From Corydoras sp. C115 (taxonomy: Eukaryota; Chordata; Actinopteri; Siluriformes; Callichthyidae): a stretch of DNA of 64,000 bases. The DNA lies in NCBI GenBank assembly GCA_019802505.1, contig JAFMOC010000009.1, positions 10,217,501 through 10,281,500 of the forward strand. The letters run 5' to 3'. Below are positions 34,829 to 46,181 of the stretch, piece by piece. The translations under genes were made by a program, and so were the position numbers. Below the pieces are notes generated by a model. It ran no database searches and was not told the origin of the DNA. It saw only the letters and a list, made by a program, of their open reading frames with translations. The number at the start of each line of letters is the position of its first letter. Within the stretch, counting starts at the first letter, position 1.

Positions 34829-35281
34829 CAGACCAGTCAAAAGTTTGGACACATCCACTTCTTGTTCCATTATCCATTTCCTCCACTTATCATATAGATG
34901 GACGTTGTAGTTTTACAATTACAGACTGTAGTCCTTCTGTGTTCTTGATTTTGTTAAGCCACTTCTTTGGGTGGTTCTCCATTCTCTATTGAGTGGATTG
35001 TTTATTGTCAGTTCTGCAGTGACACTGATGTGGTGAGGGAGGTTTTAGTGCTGCAGTAGTATCATTGAAACACCTCAGTGACACTGCTGGGATAGGAATA
35101 ATGCACCCACCAACCTGCGCTGTGGTGGTACTATTGGGGTCCTGACTAACAGAACACAAACAATTGTACTACAGTCTGGAATTGTAGAACTACAAAGTCC
35201 ATCCTTACTGGAAGTGGAACTGAGAACATGGGCAATAAGTGGAGTAAATTAGAGGTGTGTTCAAACCTTTGACTGGCACTG
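34829..35281. mobile_element. Inverted-repeat (MITE-like) DNA element, Tc1/mariner-type ends
   Basis: The left end CAGACCAGTCAAAAGTTTGG mirrors the right end CAAACCTTTGACTGGCACTG, and TA flanks both ends, as expected for TA-targeting transposons. Inner arms (GATGGACGTTGTAGTTTTAC versus TTGTAGAACTACAAAGTCC) extend the palindrome beyond 100 bp. It has no transposase, so it is non-autonomous. It lies between mafb and fam83d. Confidence 0.75.
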
Positions 35282-35895
35282 TAGCTCTGAATTCTATTCA
35301 GCTGTATCATTCATCACAGTAAGGTCCGAGAACATCTCAGAAACTACAACACACAATAAAACAAAGATTTAGAGCAGTGTTTCTGACTGTAGCAACATAA
35401 TTAGGTTTGGATGACATCAGGTATTGGATTTGTCACACGCATCACACAGATACATAAAATAGAACCCAAAACATATATTTTGGGTGGAAAATGAGGCACT
35501 ATGTCTCAGGAACTTTTCCTGTTTAGGGTCCAGAAGGTACCAGACTCCACCAAACATAGTGGAGGAGAGGAAAATGGGGGAGAAGGAGGGAGTTTGTTTG
35601 ACGTGATGATGCCTAATAGTAATAGTGCCACCCCTGATTGTACTTGTTATACACTTTTTAGAATTTGCTCATTCATTCTTGATGAACTTCTGTGTTAAAA
35701 TCCAACAATGTGCTCATTGCAAAATGCTTTGAAGGTACAACAAAGACATTGAAATATCACAAGACAACTTGACTAAATTGTCTGAATATGTCCGTTCCTA
35801 CAACCTACTTGTGACAGAAGTAATTAAGATGACTGAACTGAAAGTAAATATAAAGCAGATTTATCCCACCACCCCAGATCCAGTACTCAACCTCT

Positions 35896-37195
35896 TCACT
35901 GCAGACACCTTGAACGTGGCCAAGTCCCCATAAGAACACCATCCTTCACACCATGAAGTCCAGGCCCATATGCCAGAGCTGTATGATCCATCTGCTCCCT
36001 CCTATGAGACAGCAGCAGCATCATGTGATCCAGCTTGGAGCGAATGGTGGAGTAATGGTACTGGCGCTCTTTGGTCAGTTTGCAGAAGCACTCCCTCAGG
36101 TTGCTGCTTGTCTGAACAGTTCTGCCATTGCTGGGTGCTGGACACTGACCCACTTCTTCAGGGGCAGGACAATCTCTGGGTGGGGAGGAGCTTGAGGTAG
36201 ATGAACCAGTGGGGCTGGTATCCTGATCACCGACAGCCACAGCTGGGGTCGTGAGGCAGGGCTGCTGAGACGAGGTGGGCGTCTCTGTCTGCATCGTGCT
36301 GTCTGATGTCACAAAGCTGGTCTGAGTGGAGGTGTTACAGAGCACCGCGGCCGGAGAGGTGCATGTTCCCACATTCTGGGTACCGGCAGGGTCTTCCACT
36401 TTTACAAGAAGTTCGTCAGCCGCGATCAGACCCTCTCTGAGCTCCTGCTCCATCCAGTTCTCTCCAAGAGTGGAGGCGTCGGATCCTGGACTGCTTTTCT
36501 TGCCTTCGACCTGCCCGTTTCGCTCCATAACCTGTAAATCTGTGGCTCGAATTCTGTTCGGGGTGCTGGTCAGGCATATTGGCTCATGAACTGCTGCCCT
36601 AGCAAGCTGGGATGTAGGAGTTCCTGGAGGCTTGAGAACTAGATGATCATATATCCCGCTGTTGCGAGCGGTTCCAGAAGCTCTGGTGTTTATCGGGAGG
36701 GACTGAGCGTAGAGAATACGAAACTCTTCATCAAAGTTCTCTGTAATCTGGCCAGATAATTCTATTAGATTACTACTGTTGAGTTTACCATCGGTCCAGT
36801 TGAACCTGAAGCAAATGAAGGAGCACAGTAAGTATTATGGTAGGGCATCATTTAATGTGAACCCTGATTTTAAGTGGAAACTGGAAGTTATTATTTTTAG
36901 TGCGCAAAAAGCAAAAAAAAAAAAAAAAAAAAAAAAGGCAATAACCAAATAAATGCACACATCATTAAGAGATACTTTAAATTTCATAAACATTTAAATG
37001 TTACCTGTAGGAGCCTGTAGCAACTTTGTTTCCATCAACCAACATGAAACGCTCATGAACTTTTCCAGTAATGCGAGCACCGGATCTCATGTAGTACGTA
37101 GATCCTGTTATAGTCCGTACTCTCATGTTCTTAAAAAATAAAATAAAAACCAATACAGTTATAAATATATATATATACACACACGCACATATACA

Positions 37196-37280
<85 letters not shown>

Positions 37281-40200
37281 AAGAGTAAATGATCACTTAA
37301 ACTGTCCTTCTGCATTTTAGATTACTGAGAGAGAACCTATATATATGACTGTATGAGGGTCAATATACAGACCATTAAATACAAAAATATTTGAGGTGCG
37401 AGGGTGCGATGGGTGAAGTCTGCAGACGAGAGACAGGCTTTAGACACAGATCAGGTAAATGGTAACACCTGCGTGGGTTTGATATTGCTAATTATCTCTC
37501 CTCCTGTTGACAGTAAACTCTGCAGATTTGGGAGCTGTGCTGAAACTTTGAAATACTGTTAAAGCCCAGTATTGGCAGAAAGAAACCTATGTTTGCAAAA
37601 TAAGGCCTTTTCTGGTTTGCACAACCGACCTGTCTCTTAAGTCACACCCACAAAATTATTACAGTATTATTGGAATACCTACATACCTGGAATAAACAGA
37701 CTAACATGAACTTTTCAGGGTTAAATCATAAAATCATACATATTCACTTTTTAGTCTTCAGTTTAAATCTAACTGCTGTCTACTTATGAGATAAAAACAC
37801 AGCGTTTAATGAACATATCTTCATACCTGGAGCTCATCGAGACGCACGTCAAGGTTTCTGCACATCTGCAAGAAAGCAGGGAGAGATGTCTGGTCTAAAA
37901 GGATGTACACGGGCACTCGAGACCGGGTGCACATCTCCTGCAGGTCACGAAATATATCCAGGTCGGTCAGAGAGTCTGTTACTATAGCGATAACCTGCAA
38001 TAAAATACAAACAATGCTTTACATATTTTGGCATTGGCATTTGCACAGACAAATACTGCTGTTGCTATGCTACATATTTTAATAAGGAAAGTTCAATTTA
38101 CTTTTGAAGCCAGTAGCAGGAAGACAGAGTCTGATGGAGGCCATGCCACATACAGAAAGCACAAACTTCACAACCTCATATTTTATAATGTAAAAGGCAA
38201 GTTGTGGCAGTTCTGAAAAACTCAAATTTAGCTCTTGGCAGTGAAAACTTAAAGCTTGAAAAGTCAGTGTACATTCTTGTCATGCCATAATTAATATACA
38301 TCTCAGATTTAACACCTACACTGTAGAAGCATAAACACTGATATAGTAAAGCATTAATATAATCTTTATTCAAATCTTTCTAAATCCCAGCACTTGTCTA
38401 GTAAAATGGCATCTTTACTTACAATTTCAGGATTTTATAAAATATATTTGTAGTCCAATCAAATTAATGTGCGCAATATCACAATATTTATTACTTTCAG
38501 AGTTGCATTCATATTTGACTGATGTTACATTACATCATTTTTCAGACACTTTTATCAAACGCGCCTTACAACTTAACAGTCGAGATCAAAGTACAGGATC
38601 AGCCATACAGCGCCTCTCGAACAATAACAGTTAAGGGCCTTGCTTTCTTGCCCACTGTGAAACATATCCACTGTAAGTGTTTTATAGGTCCATGAGCTGA
38701 TTAAATGCATCGGGCTGTTAATAAATTATGTTTCATTGTTCTTCCACAGGCGGCACGGTGGCATAGTGGTTTAGCATGTTCTCCTCTCAGCACTAGGGAT
38801 TCCCGGTTCGAATCCCCATCTGGGTGGAGTTTCCATGTTCTTCCTGTGTCCGCGTGGGTTTCCTCCGGGTTCTCCGGTTTCCTCCCACAGTCCAAAAACA
38901 TGGATCAAGTCAATTGAATTCTCCAAATTGCCCCATATAGAGTGTGTTTGTGTGAGTGAGTGTGTGCCCAGCGATAGATTGGCGCCCTGTCCTGGGTGTA
39001 TCTGCCCAGCGCCCGAAACGTTCTCCCCTGGATGGGCATGGGGAACCCCACCGTGACCCTAATAGAGGATAAAGCGGGAGATAATGAATGAATGTTCTTC
39101 CACATGTCCGCATGGGTTTCCTTCTGGTTCTCTGAAACGTTTCTCACACAGCCCAAAAATATGGATTCAAATGAAAACCGGCTGCTCTAAATTGGCCCTA
39201 TAAAGCGTGTCTGTGGAAGTCAGTGGAATGCTTTGGTGTCCTGTCCTGGGTGTTTTGGCCCAGGGCCTGAAACGTTCTACCTGGATAGGCATTGCTCCCC
39301 CCCCCCACAGACACACACACACAGGTACCCTAGTACAGCATTAGGCAGAAGATAATGAGATGAAATGAATTCATTCCCTTATTAGATTTTGTTAAATTCA
39401 AAAAAAACAAAAAAAAATTATAAAAAATTTCAAAGTGTCAAATATATATAATTTTTAACGACATACAAATGAGTCTGTGAATTCAGTTTAGTGTGTTACC
39501 AAAGTAGAAACGAGTGAATCGAGGTTGATTAACGAATAAAAAATCGTTTAATCGGTTTATTGCTCGTTTTTTTTTATTCTGCGCGCCCTCACACGCCCCA
39601 ACGGTCCGCACGCGCGCACCTGAGCCAGGTGCACAGGTGTGCACCCACGTGACCTCCGTCCGCGTCTGGAGGTCCCGGAGCCCGTGTGTTCGGAGGTTAT
39701 GTGGGAGGTTATGTGGGAGGTTATTTGGGAGGTTATTTGGGAGGTTATTTGGGAGGTTATTTGGGAGGTTTAGGGTTATTTGGAGGTTCGGGAGTTATGT
39801 TGTTGGGAGGTTATGTGGGAGGTTATGTGGGAGGTTATTTGGGAGGTTATTTGGGAGGTTATGTGGGAGGTTATTTGGGAGGTTATGTGGGAGGTTATGT
39901 GGGAGGTTATGTGGGAGGTTATGTGGGAGGTTATTTGGGAGTTTATTTGGGAGGTTATTTGGTGGGAGGTTTATGTGGAGGTTATGTGGGAGTTTATTTG
40001 GGAGTTTATTTGGGAGTTTATGTGGAGGTTATGTGGGAGGTTAGGTTTTGGGAGGTTATTGGGAGGTGGGGAGGTTATGTGGGAGGTTATGTGGGAGGTT
40101 ATTTTGGTGGGAGTTATGTGGGAGTTTATTTGGGAGGTTATTTAGTTTATGGGAGTGTGGGAGGTTGGGGAGGTTATTTGGGAGTTTATTTGGGAGGTTA

Positions 40201-41159
40201 TGTGGGAGTTTATTTGGGAGGTTATGTGGGAGGTTATTTGGGAGGTTATTTGGGAGGTTATGTGGGAGTTTATTTGGGAGTTTATTTGGGAGGTTATGTG
40301 GGAGGTTATTTGGGAGGTTATTTGGGAGGTTATGTGGGAGGTTATTTGGGAGTTGGAGTTTATTTGGGAGGTTATGTGGGAGGTTATTTGGGAGTTTATG
40401 TGGGAGGTTATTTGGGAGGTTATTTGGGAGGTTAGTTTATTTGGGAGTTTATTTGGGAGTTTATTTGGGAGTTTATGTGGGAGGTTATTTGGGAGTTTAT
40501 GTGGGAGGTTATTTGGGAGTTTATTTAGGAGGTTATTTGGGAGTTTATGTGGGAGGTTATTTGGGAGTTTATTTAGGAGGTTATTTGGGAGTTTATTTAG
40601 GAGGTTATTTGGGAGTTTATTTAGGAGGTTATTTGGGAGGTTATTTGGGAGTTTATGTGAGAGTTTGAGGCGGTGCTGTTACCTCTCTCGCGTTTCTGAT
40701 CATCCTCCGCGCCGCCTCTTTGCAGCTGTAGATGCACTCTCCGTAACTCGGCTGGAAGTGCGCGACGGCCCGGGTGACCCCGCGGAACGAGCCCGTGGTG
40801 AACGCCGGCCAGCCCATCTCCAACACCGGGGGCTCCACGTCCGAGACCTCGGGGAAATAAGTGACGGACGAACAGTCCAGCGTGCCGGACTGTTCCAAAT
40901 GCGAGTCGTCCCCCGCCACGGACAGGCACTTGGGTGCGACGGAGGCGCGGGAGATTCGTCTGATCTCCTCCTCGCACAGAAAGTTCGGCAGCCTCTCCTT
41001 CTTTAAAAAGCCCATGAACGCGTCCACACCCTCCGACACCAGCGTCTCCAGAGCCAGGCGGTGCCGTTCATTGTACAGCTCTTTCAGGTTGCTGGGCTCC
41101 TTTTGGGCCCCGGTCCTCTGCCAGGCGGGGGAGTCCTCCAGACACTGAGACAACGCCAT
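35896..41159 (-). CDS. fam83d: FAM83D, DUF1669 spindle-associated CK1 anchor
   Basis: Four coding exons are read: 41159-40683, 37994-37827, 37129-37005 and 36805-35896, with consistent phases. They give 559 residues; human FAM83D has 585. The start MALSQCLED is in a good position just inside a GC-rich promoter. The DUF1669/SACK1 domain covers about residues 20-300 and includes YFPEVSDVEPPVLEMGWPAF, DIFRDLQEMCTRSRVPVYIL and a phospholipase-D-like segment GKVHERFMLVDGNKVATGSY. That segment has HxR where active PLD enzymes have HxK, as expected for a pseudo-enzyme. The C-terminal half is Ser/Thr-rich with a TQT word (STQTS), and the conserved block ERQYHYSTIRSKLDHMM is near the end. In mammals FAM83D binds HMMR, DYNLL1 and CK1-alpha and helps position the mitotic spindle. 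The 2.7-kb intron 1 contains the minisatellite and a SINE. Confidence 0.96.
37165..37283. repeat. (TA)n with (GA)n in fam83d intron 2
   Basis: About 70 bp of TA followed by a GA run, beginning only about 35 bp beyond the acceptor of the third coding exon. Confidence 0.9.
38749..39093 (+). mobile_element. Full-length V-SINE inserted in an older V-SINE
   Basis: A near-consensus copy in fam83d intron 1, antisense to the gene. The 11-bp duplication GTTCTTCCACA is at 38738-38748 and 39094-39104. Confidence 0.92.
39094..39365 (+). mobile_element. Older diverged V-SINE, 5' truncated
   Basis: It continues from the V-domain word TTCTTCCACATGTCCGC to the 3' body (TGTCCTGTCCTGGGTG) and a decayed tail. 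It shows the younger SINE landed inside an older one. Confidence 0.75.
39693..40665. repeat. 12-bp-unit minisatellite (GGAGGTTATTTG) in fam83d intron 1
   Basis: About 970 bp of near-perfect tandem units. They vary mainly at one base (TTATTTG or TTATGTG) and by GGAGG versus GGAG. Towards 40500-40630 a higher-order pattern appears in which TTTAGGAGG units alternate with TTTGGGAG units. Unit length is a multiple of three and has no stops in several frames, so it yields artificial open frames of up to about 285 residues. It ends about 20 bp from the exon 1 donor at 40682. Confidence 0.95.
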
Positions 41160-41261
41160 GATCCACAAACACAACCGCCGCCACGCTCTCACAAAGCAGC
41201 CACTGTCAACACACCTACCCCGGGCTGGAGTCTGCCACGGTTCCTCCCACCGCCACACCTG

Positions 41262-41308
41262 ATTGGCCTGAGCGTCACGCGTTACTGGTGAACGGGGCTT
41301 CTTATTGG
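41262..41308 (-). promoter_or_regulatory. Paired CCAAT boxes of the fam83d promoter
   Basis: Two inverted CCAAT boxes (ATTGG at 41262-41266 and 41304-41308) lie 42 bp apart, about 100-150 bp before the fam83d ATG. TTTGAATTT (41317-41325) resembles a CHR word. Phased NF-Y sites are a hallmark of G2/M genes, which suits a spindle protein. The CHR lies upstream rather than downstream of the CCAAT pair, so that part is weak. Confidence 0.45.
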
Positions 41309-41359
41309 CTAAGAGTTTGAATTTGGAAGTAAACACGTTCAGCGACTATTTGAAACGTG

Positions 41360-41360
41360 G

Positions 41361-41428
<68 letters not shown>
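41360..41428. repeat. (GT)n microsatellite
   Basis: About 68 bp of GT with one C interruption, directly upstream of the fam83d promoter. Confidence 0.95.
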
Positions 41429-41489
41429 CGTGTAAAACCCGTTAACACACACTGACGTTGTAAAGCTTTAACATTTCAGGTAAATACAT

Positions 41490-41806
41490 TCATTCATTAT
41501 TTCCCGCTTTATCCTCTATTAGGGTCGCAGGGGGGTTCCCCATGCCCATCCAGGGGAGAACGTCTCGGGCGCTGGGCAGATACACCCAGGACAGGGCGCT
41601 AATCCATCGCTGGACACACACTCACTCACACAGACACACTCTATATGGGGCAATTTTTGAGAATTCAATTGACTTGATCCATGTTTTTGGACTGTGGGAG
41701 GAAACCAGAGAACCCAGAGGAAACCCAGGCAGACACGGGGAGAACATGGAAACTCCGCCCAGATGGGGATTCGAACCGGGAATCCATAGTGCTGAGAGGC
41801 GAACGT
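41490..41806 (-). mobile_element. V-SINE, head truncated (tandem pair, first unit)
   Basis: A reversed copy that stops at GCGAACGT, before the last 35 bp of the head. The target word CAGGTAAATACAT precedes it at 41477-41489, and the shortened GGTAAATACAT follows at 41807-41817. Confidence 0.9.
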
Positions 41807-41817
41807 GGTAAATACAT

Positions 41818-42164
41818 TCATTCATTCATTATCTCCCGCTTTATCCTCTACTAGGGTCGCGGTGGGGTTCCCCATGCCCATCCAGGGGAGAACGTCTCGG
41901 GCGCTGGGCAGATAGACCCAGGACAGGGCGCCAATCCATCGCTGGGCACACACTCACTCACACAGACACACTCTATATGGGGCAATTTTTGAGAATTCAG
42001 TTGACTTGATCCATGTTTTTGGACTGTGGGAGGAAACCGGAGAACCCGGAGGAAACCCACGCAGACACGGGGAGAACATGGAGACTCCATTCAGCTTGGG
42101 ATTCGAACCGGGAATCCCTAGCGCTGAGAGGCGAACGTGCTGACCACTAAGCCACCGTGCCGCC
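41818..42164 (-). mobile_element. V-SINE, full length (tandem pair, second unit)
   Basis: A reversed complete copy ending GTGCCGCC. It is followed by CAGGTAAATACAT (42165-42177), so the same target word flanks the whole pair and lies between its members. Confidence 0.9.
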
Positions 42165-42261
42165 CAGGTAAATACATATTTATAATAATACATTCGTAAA
42201 CCTTTTGTATTTGTGTTTTGCTATTTACACATGACTGTTAAGAGGATGCAGTAATCCATCC

Positions 42262-42570
42262 ATTCATTCATTCATTCATTCATTATCTTTGGCTGATTCT
42301 TCTACTATTCCTCTAATTATTGTTAATTTTTTATTTCCTGTTTTGTATATGTAAACATGACTAATGGAGCACCTTTAAAAACTGCAATTGTCCCCTGGGG
42401 AGTAATAAAGTATTCTGATTCAGATACTGGGGTCGGGGAGGGGGGGTGTTTGGGCGCTGGGCAAATACACCCAGGGCAGGGCACCTGGGTACACACTCAC
42501 ACAGAAACACACACTATATAGGGGCTTGAATCCTTGGTTTTTGACTGCGGGAGGAAACCAGAGAACATGG
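42262..42570 (-). mobile_element. Decayed V-SINE interrupted by a LINE 3' tail scrap
   Basis: An ATTC tail (42262-42285) and later V-SINE body words (GGGCGCTGGGCAAATACACC; GGGAGGAAACCAGAGAAC) flank 42380-42425. There, GCAATTGTCCCCTGGGGAGT and ATAAAGTATTCTGATTC match the common 3' end of fish L2/CR1-like LINEs. Confidence 0.5.
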
Positions 42571-42599
42571 AAACTCAATACAATAGATGACAAAGTAAG

Positions 42600-43780
42600 T
42601 TAAGGAACATTTGATTCATATAAGCTACATACTCTTGTGTCTCAAATGATATTAATTACATTTTATTCTATTATCTCCAATTGAAAAAAATATTTAAAAG
42701 ATTGATAAAAATTCATAAAAAGCATTTAAATTACATTTGCATGTAAGATATATTAGACACTAATAATCTAAACTTGTATTTGACAGAACAATCAAACGGA
42801 AATCAGAGTTACATTCGAACTTCTGTTGATTTAAGGGTGGATTTATTAAATTGTCTCTGCATGTTCTATTTCTTTGTCACTAAGCTCTGACTGCACAGCA
42901 GGAGCATGGCTTTGTAACAACTTGCCTTTCTGTACAGTCATTGTCAAAGTGTCTGTTGTGGAATTAGCTTTTCTTTTTTCTGTGAGGAACATTTTTCTCT
43001 AATTACAGTTTTTATAAAGTCATTTCTTTGTCCTGGCCACACAAATGTGGATCATCTCAAAGCATCATATTTCTATATCCAGTGAACAATCGACATTTTA
43101 AACCATTTTGATAACCAAGAATCTTTATGTAAAAGGCAAATTAAGTTTCTGTGAACAGCCTTTGTTCAACAGGGCTGCACATCTCACATGTTTTCTGGAG
43201 GGTGTGCTGTGATCTGGTTCTTTCTGTTTATATTGTATTTATTAAAGTGACATTTCACTGGGGGAGGCATGGTGGTGTAGAAGTTAGCATGTCTCTCTCT
43301 CAGCACTTCAAGGAAAATCTAAATTGGCACTTTTCACCTTTTTTAAGTTATTTTTTTATGATTACACTTAAGGTTAACTTTTTATTATGATAAGTGTGTA
43401 TAATTTTTTAGTTGATAAACAAAACATGTTAAACTGCTTATTTAATGAAATGAACAAAAACGATATATACTATATAATCTTTCAGAAAGTCCTGCGCCAA
43501 AAACGCAAAGCGCCCTGCAGAGGGCGCCAATTCACAGCATTACACAGTCATTGTATTCAGTAGATAACAATACATACGGTACTGAAACGCCCCAGACTGC
43601 CCCCCCCCCCCCCCCCATCCATCACAGGTCAGACACACATGCCATATCTAGTCGATTGGAACCAGAGAGGCGCAGGTCCGTGTCTGTTTTAGAGGTGTCA
43701 GTTAATCTGTCCCTCTTTGCGCATTGTGAAAAATAAATACCACAAATCAAGAAGTAAATAATATAACAGGATGACAGAAT
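42600..43780. other. AT-rich intergenic sequence, no gene seen
   Basis: It contains a V-SINE head scrap (43261-43315, AGGCATGGTGGTGTAGAAG) and a poly-C run (43600-43616). Nothing else is recognisable. Confidence 0.5.
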
Positions 43781-44435
43781 GCACATCTCCACTCTCTGTT
43801 CCAATTCATCCCACAGGTGTTCGATTCAGTGCGGTCGTGGTCAGGGCATTATGTTCTTCCACGCCTAACTCACTCTGCAATGTCTTTCTAAACCTGGCTT
43901 TGTGCCCTGGGGCACGATTATTCTGGAACAGGGCCTCTCCACGTGGTTCCTCCAAAGTTTGGATATAAAGAACCGTGCAGATGTTTTGTTAGGTGATTGA
44001 TTTTGCACACAGGCCCCACGGTGGCTCAGTGGTTAGCACGTTCGCCTCTCAGCGCTGGGGATTCCCGGTTCGAATCCCCATCTGGGTGGAGTTTCCATGT
44101 TCTCCCCGTGTCTGCGTGGGTTTCCTCCGGGTTCTCCGGCTTCCTCCCACAGTCCAAAAACATGACTCAAGTCAATTGAATTCTCCAAATTGCCCCATAT
44201 AGAGTGTGTCTGTGTGAGTGAGTGTCTGCCCAGCGATGGATTGGCGCCCTGTCCTGGGTCTATCTGCCCAGCGCCCGAGATGTTCTCCCCTGGATGGGCA
44301 TGGGGAACCCCACCGCGACCCTAATAGAGGATAAAGCGGGAGATAATGAATGAATGAATGATTTTGCACACATCTGCCAATGCCATCAACGTCCATTGGT
44401 AAGTGGGTGTGTCCCAATACTTCTGTCGTCATAAT
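43780..44435. mobile_element. Non-autonomous DNA transposon remnant split by a V-SINE
   Basis: The left part (CAATTCATCCCACAGGTGTT; GGGCACGATTATTCTGGAAC) and the right part (GCCATCAACGTCCATTGG; GTGTGTCCCAATACTTCTGT) match the body and 3' end of a very common fish interspersed repeat. The two are separated exactly by the SINE at 44012-44359. Confidence 0.65.
44012..44359 (+). mobile_element. Full-length V-SINE with 13-bp target duplication
   Basis: Head CCACGGTGGCTCAGTGG, intact box B (GGTTCGAATCC), V-domain, 3' body and ATGA tail. The duplication GATTTTGCACACA is at 43999-44011 and 44360-44372. Confidence 0.93.
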
Positions 44436-44519
44436 GTATGAAATAAAGACTAACAAGCTGGAACATAAAGCACCTCCAACTTTGTAAGGGTCTGGTGTCA
44501 CCGTGACCGGCTGCAGTGG

Positions 44520-45180
44520 GTGATGGTGGCGCGTTGCGTGGCGTGGCGTGGCGTGGCGCGGTGGGTGGGTGTGGATCGTTCAGCCTGTCGCAGCGCTCAC
44601 ACAGCGGGGCAGGATTTTGGGGTTTGGGTGACGCTTTTGGTCACGTGTCCTTCACCAGCCGCTCGTCTGCGTCTCCGCTCGAGGCACGGCGTGAGGCACG
44701 CCACCTGCACGGCCGCCACGGACACGCGTGCACCTTTCCACAGCGCCGGCGGGTTCACGCCGGTTCACGGGGTTCGTGTGAGGAGAGGTCGGAGCCCCTC
44801 CTCTTCCTCAGAGACCCGGAGCGGAGCCGATCTTATGGTATATCCCGTTCTCGGGCATCACGGATCTCGCCTCCCGGACGGTGGAAAGGCGGATAAAGGT
44901 AAGAGATCGCAGTCGGGGGGCTGATCGGGGCTCCCGCGTGCTCCCGACGGGCGACTCCTCTCCATCGTCACGCCGTCGTGGCTCTCTCGCGGAGCGGCGG
45001 CGGCGGCGGCGGCGGGGCAGCTCGCACCGAGTCGCCTGCGTGTAAAATGGCGACAGTATAAATGGAGAGCTCAGCCCAAAAAATAGGAATAGTTTAGAAT
45101 TCGGGTCCGGGCTTCGAACCCGAGCTGGAAGCGGAGCGGAGGCGTGTAGGTTCCGAACGCGAGCAGCTCAGCAGGTGAGT
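44520..45180 (+). promoter_or_regulatory. CpG-rich promoter / noncoding first exon region of zhx3
   Basis: A GC-rich block with dense CG, a GGCGT run (44531-44560), a YY1-like AAAATGGCGAC (45046-45056) in the zhx3 sense, and two consensus donors: AAAG|GTAAGA (exon end 44898) and CAG|GTGAGT (exon end 45174). The coding exon downstream begins at an acceptor, so one of these is a plausible zhx3 5' exon. Open frames here are GC artefacts. Confidence 0.55.
44995..45015 (+). repeat. (CGG)n trinucleotide repeat
   Basis: Seven CGG units inside the probable zhx3 5' exon, about 160 bp before the second donor. Confidence 0.85.
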
Positions 45181-45656
45181 GGAAGGAAGGAAGGAAGGAG
45201 AACCGTTTTGCTCTCACTTCGGGTGTGAGTCCCGATTCATCTCCTCTGCCCCCGCGGTCGCGTCCCGGTCGGCGCGAGCGCTCTTCGGTTCAGGACTCAG
45301 ATGTTTATTATGTAGCTTTATTTATTATAGTAATGACATCAAAGGGGCTTTATTTTGGTGATTAGAGAAAATCACGGAACTGCTTTTAGAAATCTATTGA
45401 CTTTCCGCCCCGCCGTCAAAACCCGCGCGTGAGTCATTAAAGCACCAAAAGCATTTAACACGCACGCGCTTCTCAATCAATCACGGCTGAGGTCAGTACA
45501 GAATATGGAAAATCAGATAGGAAATTATATTATAAATATATAGCATAAATAATGTTTCTTAATAATATGTACACACACACTTGCGCGCTATACTGCATAT
45601 ATCTAGCTATGCAGGGTTACAATTCCATAATATATATATATATTTATATATGAGAG

Positions 45657-46181
<525 letters not shown>

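Noticed and set aside
39637..41006. Long open frames (135-285 residues) made of YLGG/MWEV/LFGR repeats
   Set aside because: They are three frames of the 12-bp minisatellite. Unit length divisible by three without stops explains them, and no gene structure surrounds them.
44516..44924. Two overlapping 126-134-residue frames
   Set aside because: They fall in the CpG-rich zhx3 5' region, have Arg/Ser/Gly-rich composition typical of GC-rich noncoding DNA, and are crossed by a consensus splice donor.
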